19,589 nucleotides of DNA from Candidatus Aminicenantota bacterium (GTDB lineage Bacteria; Acidobacteriota; Aminicenantia; UBA2199). The notes below the pieces were generated by a model. It did not search any database. It was given only the letters and a program-made list of their open reading frames with translations, and was not told the origin of the DNA. Each line of letters begins with the position of its first letter. Position 1 is the first letter of the stretch. The translations under genes and the position numbers were made by a program. The stretch spans positions 1 to 19,589 of the forward strand of contig DAOWKX010000161.1 of assembly GCA_030639705.1 (NCBI GenBank). The letters run 5' to 3'. Shown one piece after another: positions 13,920 through 19,589 of this stretch.

Positions 13920-14474
13920 ATGAACATGAACATTATTGCGATTGTTCAAAGGTGTAAAAATGGTGATGATGAGGCATGGAACATGATCGTTGACCGGTAT
14001 TCAAAAACCATCTACAATTTGGCATTGAATTTTTTTGGCAACCGGGAGGATGCAGAAGATGTCACCCAGGACATTTTTCTTAAAATTTTTAATAATATGG
14101 ATAAATTCAGGGAGGAAAAAAATTTTAACTCCTGGTTGCTTACGATTTCAAAAAATTACTGTATTGATTACTGGCGTAAATATAAAAAGGGGGTAAAGAG
14201 AGTGGAGCTGGATGATAATTTAATCAAACAGGATACCACTCCAGAAGACATAGCCATAAAAAATTATGATGCTGTGACTCTGAGACAGAAAATTTCTATA
14301 CTGGATCCGGATTTAAGATTGCTTTTGATTATGAGAGATATTCAGGAATTTTCATACCAGGACATTGCAGATAACTTGAATCTTCCGCTGGGAACCATAA
14401 AATCCAGAATCAACAGAGCCAGGATTAAGCTGGCAAAGACAATTTTGAAGGAAGGGGATTCATATGGAGTGTAA
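13920..14474 (+). CDS. ECF-type RNA polymerase sigma factor (RpoE-like)
   Basis: This 184-residue sigma-70 family protein has region 2 (about 10-90) with REDAEDVTQDIFLKIFNN and SWLLTISKNYCIDYWRK, and region 4 (about 125-178) with the helix-turn-helix YQDIADNLNLPLGTIKSRINRAR. The downstream zf-HC2 membrane protein overlaps it by 11 bp and is the cognate anti-sigma factor by the standard arrangement. ATG codons at 13920 and 13926 are both possible, and neither has a Shine-Dalgarno sequence. It shares the KIFNN and CIDY stretches and the same length with the ECF factor at 2063, but the partners differ. It probably responds to envelope stress, given the LiaF-like genes in the operon. Confidence 0.94.
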   Translation: MNMNIIAIVQRCKNGDDEAWNMIVDRYSKTIYNLALNFFGNREDAEDVTQDIFLKIFNNMDKFREEKNFNSWLLTISKNYCIDYWRKYKKGVKRVELDDNLIKQDTTPEDIAIKNYDAVTLRQKISILDPDLRLLLIMRDIQEFSYQDIADNLNLPLGTIKSRINRARIKLAKTILKEGDSYGV

Positions 14475-14970
14475 AAAAGTAGAAAGTTTCATTTCAAAGT
14501 ATATTGAAAACGATGTTACTGAACAAGAAAGAAAAGAGATTTCGTCTCATTTGAAGCAGTGCAAGAATTGTCAACAGCTGAAAGAAAACATTGAGAATAT
14601 GATTTATCTTTATCCAGAACTCCAGGAAGAAATTCCGTTTTTCCTGAAAAACAAGCTATATAATATTTTTGAATTCACTGAAGAGAAAGAAATAAAATAT
14701 GGTTACTCAAAGTGGGTGGCGGCTGGGGTTGGCACTCTGGTCTTGTTTTTGAACCTTTTTTATTTTACCAATATCTATCCTGCTGCCAACAAATCTCTCC
14801 ATATTGCTTTGGCCAGAGTCGAAAAATTTGTCGTGGAAACCAAGGCATTTATTGAAGAATTTAAAGTATCGAATAAAAATGTTCTGTTTGGTTTTTTCAA
14901 GAAGGATTCGGATATGGAAAAGCTTAATCAGAAAAAAAGTTCAAACAAAAAAGGAGGAAAAAATGGTTGA
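14464..14970 (+). CDS. Zinc-finger (zf-HC2) membrane anti-sigma factor
   Basis: This 168-residue protein has an N-terminal anti-sigma zinc finger: C3, then H29-x3-C33-x2-C36 (SHLKQCKNCQ). A single membrane helix lies at about 84-106 (WVAAGVGTLVLFLNLFYF), with a lysine-rich tail of about 60 residues outside. It should hold the sigma factor at 13920 at the membrane until a signal releases it. The ATG overlaps the sigma gene by 11 bp and has AAGGGG 6 nt upstream, so translation is coupled and the two are made in step. The extracytoplasmic part is short and has no recognisable sensor domain. The gene overlaps the next one by 8 bp. Confidence 0.9.
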   Translation: MECKKVESFISKYIENDVTEQERKEISSHLKQCKNCQQLKENIENMIYLYPELQEEIPFFLKNKLYNIFEFTEEKEIKYGYSKWVAAGVGTLVLFLNLFYFTNIYPAANKSLHIALARVEKFVVETKAFIEEFKVSNKNVLFGFFKKDSDMEKLNQKKSSNKKGGKNG

Positions 14971-15457
14971 AAAACAAGATGTGGGAAGAAATAAAAAAAG
15001 CCCGGTACTGGCAGCTATCATTTCTGCTATTTTCCCGGGAGCCGGATTTTTTTATGTGGGTAATGTTTTTAAGGGAGTTGCCTATATGATCATTTTTGCC
15101 CTGCTTGTCGTTTTGGAGGTTCATTCCAGCGAATATGGCTCAAGAGTAATGGAAATTATTGTGTTCGGGTTTCTGATTGCAGGATTTTATATATTTCAGG
15201 TCATAGAAAGTTTTAATGATGCCAGGGCTGTAAGTATTAAATCAAATGATGATGCCAAGTTAAAATCCAGAGAGGAAATGTCTCTGTCCGGTTCTATTGC
15301 GGTTTTGATAATGGGAATTATTTTCCTTTTGATCAATTTTGATGTTCTCACCTTGAGACAGGTCATAAAGCTGTGGCCGTTAGTACTGGTGGGCTTTGGA
15401 TTGAAGTTTATCTTAAACTATTTCAATCTCAAAAAGAAGGAGGAAGAAAATGAGTAA
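14963..15457 (+). CDS. Membrane protein with TM2-like and LiaI/LiaF-like (DUF5668) segments
   Basis: This 164-residue integral membrane protein has an N-terminal half (KSPVLAAIISAIFPGAGFFYVGN) that resembles the TM2-like proteins often found with membrane-bound regulators. The C-terminal half (GSIAVLIMGIIFLLINFDVL... LWPLVLVGFGLKFI) fits the DUF5668/LiaF membrane segment. The start is ATG 14963: AGGAGG lies 5 nt before it and the start overlaps the anti-sigma gene by 8 bp. The same frame is open further upstream but only inside the anti-sigma gene. LiaF-type proteins modulate cell-envelope stress signalling in Firmicutes; a similar role here is inferred from operon context. Confidence 0.82.
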   Translation: MVEKQDVGRNKKSPVLAAIISAIFPGAGFFYVGNVFKGVAYMIIFALLVVLEVHSSEYGSRVMEIIVFGFLIAGFYIFQVIESFNDARAVSIKSNDDAKLKSREEMSLSGSIAVLIMGIIFLLINFDVLTLRQVIKLWPLVLVGFGLKFILNYFNLKKKEEENE

Positions 15458-15638
15458 ACAAAAGAGTGAATCGCTGTTCTGGGGATTTTTAATATTATTG
15501 ATTGGGCTTCTATTTTTAATTAAAAATCTGGGATGGGGAGATATTGATGTATGGGAATTTATTGCAAAATTCTGGCCGGTGATATTAATTTATATCGGTG
15601 TTAAAAATATTATTGTTTATGTAATGAAAAGAAAATGA
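15450..15638 (+). CDS. Small LiaI/LiaF-like (DUF5668) membrane protein
   Basis: This 62-residue protein has two membrane helices, FWGFLILLIGLLFLIKNL and FWPVILIYIGVKNIIVYV, separated by a short acidic loop containing GDIDVWEF. This is the DUF5668/LiaF-type segment on its own, matching the C-terminal half of the preceding protein, so the pair probably arose by duplication. AGGAGG lies 6 nt before the ATG. The gene overlaps its upstream neighbour by 8 bp and the DUF4097 gene by 4 bp (ATGA). It may help localise or oligomerise the operon's membrane regulators, which is inference. Confidence 0.83.
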   Translation: MSKQKSESLFWGFLILLIGLLFLIKNLGWGDIDVWEFIAKFWPVILIYIGVKNIIVYVMKRK

Positions 15639-16798
15639 AACGGAAAGAAATATTTCTGGTTGTTGTTTTAATCCTGTTCGGGTTACTGTATCATGTTTAT
15701 GAATCCGGCGAAAAAGAATTCTTCGAAGCATGTTCAATCGATTCCCGGTCATTGCTTGACCAGGACAATCCTCAGGATTTCCTCGCAAAGGAGTACCGAT
15801 TTGAAAAAATAAAAACTCTTGAGATTCATAATGTGGCTGGTGAAATAAATGTTAACAAGTCATCAGATGAATTCGTGGTGATCAATTCCGTCAAGAGAAT
15901 ATTTCACAAAAAAAGGCAAAAAGCCGCGGACATTCAGGAAGAAATTGAAATCCGCTTAAAGGCTATTGATGATGTTTTAACGGTTAATGTTGATTCTGTG
16001 GGAAAATTTCCCTACACCCGGGCAAGAATTATTTTTAATGTTTCTGTGCCTCAGGAGGTTGGATTGAAACTGATTAACCGGTACGGTGATATTGTAATCA
16101 AGGATACCGGTCGAGAGATTTATGTGGATGAGAAATATGGTGACCTGAATGCAAACGATATAATCTCAAACCTCAACATTCTTCATGGGTATGGTAGAGT
16201 CATTCTTGATTCCATCGAGGGGAAAGTTGAAATAGAGACCAGATACTCAAAGGTGAAGATTCTTGATGCCCGCAGTGTTCGTATCAAAGGAAGGCATTCG
16301 AGAATTCAGCTCTTGGGTATAAAGGATGACATTGTTGTACTTAATTCTCACAATAGCATTGATTTGCGGGATATTAAAGGGAATATCAGCCTGAATGGAA
16401 GACACTGTAAAATCAAATTACTGAATATTGATTCTGGATATCTGTTAATCAAAAACAGTTATAATGATGTGAAGGTTGAAAATTTATGGGCAGAGGAAGT
16501 GGATGTTTCAATTGCCAATGGAGATTTAAACTTCAGTTTTTTTGATATTAAAAAGCGGATTAATATCAGGAATAAATATTCAAATATTACCATGGTTTAT
16601 TCGGATTCCATAAAACCCCTTTTTAATATCAATTTAACCTACGGGAAAATAATAAATAATACTTCCCTGGTGTTGAATATATTGAGTGGAAAGTATAAGC
16701 AAATTTATACTAGTGAAGAGGGAAGCCCAAAAATAACAATTACCAACAGATATGGAGATATCGTTTTAAAAAATTCAGACATTGAGCCCCGGGAATAA
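15635..16798 (+). CDS. DUF4097-type putative adhesin, membrane-anchored beta-repeat protein
   Basis: This 387-residue protein has an N-terminal membrane helix or uncleaved signal (KEIFLVVVLILFGLLYHVY), then regularly spaced short beta strands typical of the DUF4097 right-handed beta-helix family. Recurring turns of the type NRYGDIVIKD, EKYGDLNAND, RYSKVKILD, NKYSNITMVY and NRYGDIVLKN are visible. DUF4097 proteins are common in LiaF/PspC-type envelope stress operons; their molecular role is poorly known despite the adhesin label. The start overlaps the previous stop by 4 bp. It is the last gene of the sigma-anti-sigma operon, with 158 bp to the next gene. Confidence 0.82.
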   Translation: MKRKEIFLVVVLILFGLLYHVYESGEKEFFEACSIDSRSLLDQDNPQDFLAKEYRFEKIKTLEIHNVAGEINVNKSSDEFVVINSVKRIFHKKRQKAADIQEEIEIRLKAIDDVLTVNVDSVGKFPYTRARIIFNVSVPQEVGLKLINRYGDIVIKDTGREIYVDEKYGDLNANDIISNLNILHGYGRVILDSIEGKVEIETRYSKVKILDARSVRIKGRHSRIQLLGIKDDIVVLNSHNSIDLRDIKGNISLNGRHCKIKLLNIDSGYLLIKNSYNDVKVENLWAEEVDVSIANGDLNFSFFDIKKRINIRNKYSNITMVYSDSIKPLFNINLTYGKIINNTSLVLNILSGKYKQIYTSEEGSPKITITNRYGDIVLKNSDIEPRE

Positions 16799-16893
16799 TT
16801 CCAGCCACATGAACCGTTTCTAGTAAGTTGATTGAGGTGAATCGCTTTTCCCAAACATTATTCTTGAATTGAAGGCAGGAGTCACAACCCAGG

Positions 16894-16922
16894 TTGACTT
16901 TAACGGTGAAATCCATTAATAA
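16894..16922 (+). promoter_or_regulatory. Possible promoter of the mtnP gene
   Basis: TTGACT (16894-16899), 17 bp, TAATAA (16917-16922), with TAATAT overlapping at 16920-16925. Transcription would start about 16929, giving a leader of about 28-40 nt. The -35 is good and the -10 moderate. I see nothing else in the gap between 16798 and 16957. Confidence 0.45.
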
Positions 16923-16956
16923 TATAGATTAAAATGCAAAAATTAAATAGAATTGA

Positions 16957-17841
16957 ATGGAGAAACGGTTGCGAAGCGTAGAAATTGGTGTTATTGGCGG
17001 AAGTGGGTTTTACAATATGAAGGCCCTGTCACAGTCACAGTATGTGGAGCTTAAAACCCCCTTTGGATTTCCATCTGAGAAAATATTGGTTGGGGAGATC
17101 AATGGTCAGGGGATTGCTTTTTTATCCAGACATGGTATAGGTCATCGATTCAGTCCTTCGGAGGTCAACTACCGGGCCAACCTTATGGCCATGAAGTTAT
17201 TGAAGGTTAAAAAATTAGTTTCGGTGACTGCGGTCGGATCCCTGAAAGAAGAACTGGAACCCACCAGTCTGGTGATTCCCGATCAATTTGTGGATTTTAC
17301 TCACAAAAGAGGTCGTACTTTTTTTGGAGATGGGATTGTTGCCCATGTGTCCATGGCTGAACCCACCTGTCCACAGCTGACCCAGATCGCCTTTGAAACC
17401 GCCAGGGAAATGGGATTGGCTGTTCATAAAGGTGGAACATATTTAAACATTGAAGGTCCCCAATTTTCTTCCAAAGCTGAATCCGATCTGTTCCGGAAAC
17501 TGGGATTCTCAGTTGTCGGGATGACCCAGGCCATCGAGTCCAAACTCGCCAGAGAACTTGAAATGTGTTTTTTACCTCTCTCCTTTGTTACTGATTATGA
17601 TTGCTGGCATCAGGATACCGAGTCTGTGTCTGTTGAACTGGTTATTGATAATTTGGAGAAAAATGCCGGAAATGCCGATAAATTAATTGCCTTCTTGGTA
17701 AAACGATTTGAGGTAGCGGCCGGAGAATGCCAGTGTTCCTGTTCGTTGGAAAATGCCTTCATAACCGATCCGGAGAAAATGCCGCAGGAAACAAAAAAGA
17801 GATTGGAACCCATTATAGAAAAATATATTTCTGTTAAATAA
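16957..17841 (+). CDS. mtnP: S-methyl-5'-thioadenosine phosphorylase
   Basis: This 294-residue cytoplasmic enzyme cleaves methylthioadenosine with phosphate to adenine and 5-methylthioribose-1-phosphate in methionine salvage. Family signatures: GVIGGSGFY (phosphate-loop S16), SRHGIGHRFSPSEVNYRANL (R58, H59), VTAVGSL (T91, A92), NIEGPQFSSKAES (165-176) and VTDYDCW (D213, D215). The aspartates favour 6-aminopurines, so MTAP is preferred over purine nucleoside phosphorylase. The usual MT-x-x-PE segment reads MTQAIES, with Ile for Pro, a mild departure. The C-terminal CQCSC cluster is seen in bacterial MTAPs. ATG 16957 has no ribosome site. TTG 16969, six bases after GGAG, is an alternative start four residues further in. 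Confidence 0.9.
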   Translation: MEKRLRSVEIGVIGGSGFYNMKALSQSQYVELKTPFGFPSEKILVGEINGQGIAFLSRHGIGHRFSPSEVNYRANLMAMKLLKVKKLVSVTAVGSLKEELEPTSLVIPDQFVDFTHKRGRTFFGDGIVAHVSMAEPTCPQLTQIAFETAREMGLAVHKGGTYLNIEGPQFSSKAESDLFRKLGFSVVGMTQAIESKLARELEMCFLPLSFVTDYDCWHQDTESVSVELVIDNLEKNAGNADKLIAFLVKRFEVAAGECQCSCSLENAFITDPEKMPQETKKRLEPIIEKYISVK

Positions 17842-17852
17842 TAAAGAGAAAA

Positions 17853-18404
17853 GTGGATAATCCAAAAGGATCCGGTCTGGAGCAATTGATAGTAAGTCTG
17901 GACAGGAGAATAGAGGATTTAAAAATTAAATTTAATCTGTTTTTTTCGGGCGAGCTGAATATACCGCCTGAAAAAGAGCGCGGAGATATCGAAAAGCAGA
18001 TTCGTAATATCTTATCTTCTGAACATAAATCAGCGAAACTCACAATCCTCATACAAAATATTGCTTCCAAGTTTACCCTATACAATAATATGTGGTTAAA
18101 ACGACTCTATGAGATCGAAGTTGGCATTGTACCCTTGCATAAGAAAAGAACTAACAATCTTGGAGAGCAACCAGATCAGTCAATAAAACAGAAAGTTTTA
18201 TTGATAAGTTTGAATGATGAAAATTCATTTGAGCAATTTTACAATCAGTATTGTGAAATGTCTAAAAATAAATCACAAAAAAAATTTGATAAAGAAAAGA
18301 TCATTAATTCATTAAAAACCAAAATGATAACCGCAAATCTCATTGATGCCAAAATCAATATCGTTACCAAACATGGGAAGGTCAAAATCAGCTTAAAAAG
18401 TTAG
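17853..18404 (+). CDS. MXAN_5187 C-terminal-domain-like protein, function unknown
   Basis: This 183-residue soluble, strongly charged protein has no signal peptide or membrane helix. From memory of the family, the N-terminal helical part (LEQLIVSLDRRIEDLKIKFN, then FFSGELNIPPEKER, then FTLYNNMWLKRLYEIEVG) and the C-terminal part (FEQFYNQYCE... INIVTKHGKVKISLKS) fit the MXAN_5187 C-terminal domain first seen in Myxococcus. That domain has no assigned reaction. The GTG start lies 11 bp after the mtnP stop with a weak AAAGAG upstream, so the two genes probably share a transcript. There is no sign of a metabolic link to methionine salvage. The assignment rests on pattern memory and is moderate. 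Confidence 0.6.
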   Translation: MDNPKGSGLEQLIVSLDRRIEDLKIKFNLFFSGELNIPPEKERGDIEKQIRNILSSEHKSAKLTILIQNIASKFTLYNNMWLKRLYEIEVGIVPLHKKRTNNLGEQPDQSIKQKVLLISLNDENSFEQFYNQYCEMSKNKSQKKFDKEKIINSLKTKMITANLIDAKINIVTKHGKVKISLKS

Positions 18405-18428
18405 TTTTTAAGGTTCAGGTAAAAAGGA

Positions 18429-18457
18429 TTGACTTCGGTTTGATGTGTCGTTACAAT
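18429..18457 (+). promoter_or_regulatory. Sigma70-type promoter of the M16-like gene
   Basis: TTGACT (18429-18434), 17 bp, TACAAT (18452-18457). The expected transcription start, about 7 nt further on, falls at 18464, the GTG start codon itself. No ribosome site lies upstream of that GTG, so the message may be leaderless. Confidence 0.6.
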
Positions 18458-18463
18458 ATAAGC

Positions 18464-19589
18464 GTGAGAAAATGTATTCTTTTATGTCTGCTTCTCTTTT
18501 TTCAGAACTTTTTTTTGAATGCCGTTGTCAAATCCAATGTCTTTAAACTACCAAATGGATTGACTGTAATTTTATCTCCTATTGAAAACATCGAAGCGGG
18601 TTGTGTTTTGGCCTACCATCTTACCGGTGTCAGAGATAATTCCGCGGATAGTAGAGGTGCATCTTACCTCTATCAATATTTGATTTTTTTGGGTACCGAG
18701 AATCTCGACCCATATGATCGTATCATGTTTATAAAAAAATACGGGGGATTCAGCAGCGGAAGGGTTAATTATGATAACTCCGTTTTTTATCAAGTGGTTC
18801 CGGATGATAAGATGAATAATGCACTGTGGCTTGAAAACGAACGGATAAAATCGCTTCAAATCACTGATCGAGAAGTCAATATTCAGAAAAACAACCTTTA
18901 TAAAAGAATTTACAGGTTAACCAAATCCAATACGAGTTTCAGGGCAAAGGAATGGGTGCGTTCCACGGTTTTTGAAGGAACTGTTTATGAGAGCCCCTTA
19001 TATGGTGAATTGGAGAAAATAAGGGCCTTTAATCCCTCCCATATAAAGAATATTTATGACCGATATAAGAATCTTGCCGATATTATCATGGTTATTTCAG
19101 GTCATTTCAATCCATCTCAGGTCATGCAGTTTATTAATAAAAATTTTTCCTATTCCTCGCCAGGCTCGGTGAAGCATCAGCGGAATTACACCATCGCAGA
19201 TCCCAGAGATAAATATATTTATAAGAACTGGCTTATTAAGGATTTACCCCATCATTTTGTGTTGTATGGATTCAGGACTCCGGCAAAATTGAGCTATGAT
19301 CATCTCTATTTTGAATTTATCCGGTACTATTTGGTTGACAGCCGCATTTCAAAGCTGGAAAAAATGATCAATAGGATGAACAACCTCAATGTGAACATTT
19401 CCCATGAATATTCAAATAATATTGAATCGAATGCCCTGATAATCAAACTGGTATCTCTATCAAGAGTGAATATAGATAAAGCAAAATATGTTGTCGGGAA
19501 GGAGTTAGAAGCTCTGCAGAAATTTCCCTTATCCAGTACAAATTTTAAAATCGTTAAATCGTTAATGGAAATTGATTTTCTAAAAAACA
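18464..19589 (+). CDS. M16 (insulinase/pitrilysin) family protein without the zinc motif, 3' end outside window
   Basis: The frame is open from GTG 18464 to the window end, giving 375 residues of an incomplete gene. The N-terminus is a signal peptide (MRKCILLCLLLFFQNFFLNA) with likely cleavage after LNA, so the protein is exported. LPNGLTVILSP begins an M16 domain. The family zinc site H-x-x-E-H aligns without gaps to Y68-L69-Y70-Q71-Y72 within GASYLYQYLIFLGT: both histidines and the glutamate are gone while the flanking G...F-x-G-T frame is kept. The third-ligand region, usually EREVV-x-x-E, reads DREVNIQK, also without the glutamate. It should be a non-catalytic partner, as in M16B heterodimers where one subunit lacks the motif. 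An active partner may lie downstream. GTG is the best start because of the signal peptide and the promoter just upstream. Confidence 0.83.
   Translation, partial: MRKCILLCLLLFFQNFFLNAVVKSNVFKLPNGLTVILSPIENIEAGCVLAYHLTGVRDNSADSRGASYLYQYLIFLGTENLDPYDRIMFIKKYGGFSSGRVNYDNSVFYQVVPDDKMNNALWLENERIKSLQITDREVNIQKNNLYKRIYRLTKSNTSFRAKEWVRSTVFEGTVYESPLYGELEKIRAFNPSHIKNIYDRYKNLADIIMVISGHFNPSQVMQFINKNFSYSSPGSVKHQRNYTIADPRDKYIYKNWLIKDLPHHFVLYGFRTPAKLSYDHLYFEFIRYYLVDSRISKLEKMINRMNNLNVNISHEYSNNIESNALIIKLVSLSRVNIDKAKYVVGKELEALQKFPLSSTNFKIVKSLMEIDFLKN

Noticed and set aside
14804..14962. Upstream extension of the TM2/DUF5668 protein into the anti-sigma gene
   Set aside because: ATG 14963 has AGGAGG at ideal spacing; the extension lies wholly in the overlapping anti-sigma gene and reads as low-complexity basic sequence.
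18572..18859. Minus-strand open frame of 95 codons
   Set aside because: It is antisense to the M16-like gene, whose plus-strand frame runs through with signal peptide, promoter and family signatures.

Overview
The window is an AT-rich bacterial chromosome segment (about 40% G+C by eye). Its contents suggest a Gram-negative member of the Acidobacteriota/Aminicenantes type, although no marker gene fixes this. The grounds are two serine/threonine-kinase-type proteins ending in TolB-like plus TPR regions, an outer-membrane beta-barrel protein, a DUF4097/LiaF-like ECF operon, an M16 homologue and an MXAN_5187-like protein. No tRNA, rRNA, insertion sequence, CRISPR array or integrase was seen. Genes are tightly packed and no intergenic gap exceeds 300 bp.

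Layout. (1) 1-1103: the C-terminal part of a TolB-like/TPR protein whose start lies outside the window. (2) 1112-1885, minus strand: an anti-sigma kinase-like HATPase followed by a STAS antagonist, convergent with gene 1 and divergent from the next block. (3) 2063-9112, plus strand: an ECF sigma factor behind a near-consensus promoter; a membrane-anchored protein made of 74 tandem 9/10-residue repeats; a secreted HELVH metalloprotease with a propeller and an outer-membrane barrel; and a PrsW-family intramembrane protease. (4) 9216-10520: a GAF-SpoIIE phosphatase with its own promoter, convergent with a second STAS protein (10626-10964, minus). (5) 11206-13818: a full-length PknB-type kinase-TolB-TPR protein. 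(6) 13920-16798: an ECF sigma/zf-HC2 anti-sigma operon with two LiaF-like (DUF5668) membrane proteins and a DUF4097 protein, linked by short overlaps. (7) 16957-18404: methylthioadenosine phosphorylase and an MXAN_5187-like protein. (8) 18464 to the window end: the start of an M16-family protein that has lost its zinc site.

Most of the window is envelope signalling: two ECF systems, a full set of partner-switching parts (kinase/anti-sigma, two antagonists, phosphatase), a Ser/Thr kinase and several proteases. The most novel part is block 3. The repeat protein there occupies the place an anti-sigma factor would normally hold. It is followed by a periplasmic/outer-membrane protease and by PrsW, a family known to start regulated proteolysis of anti-sigma factors. 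I propose, as inference, that block 3 is a sigma-factor signalling module with a repeat-built sensor. Translation signals are also unusual: the protease gene probably starts at an ATT codon just past a perfect 19-bp hairpin, and two genes look leaderless.
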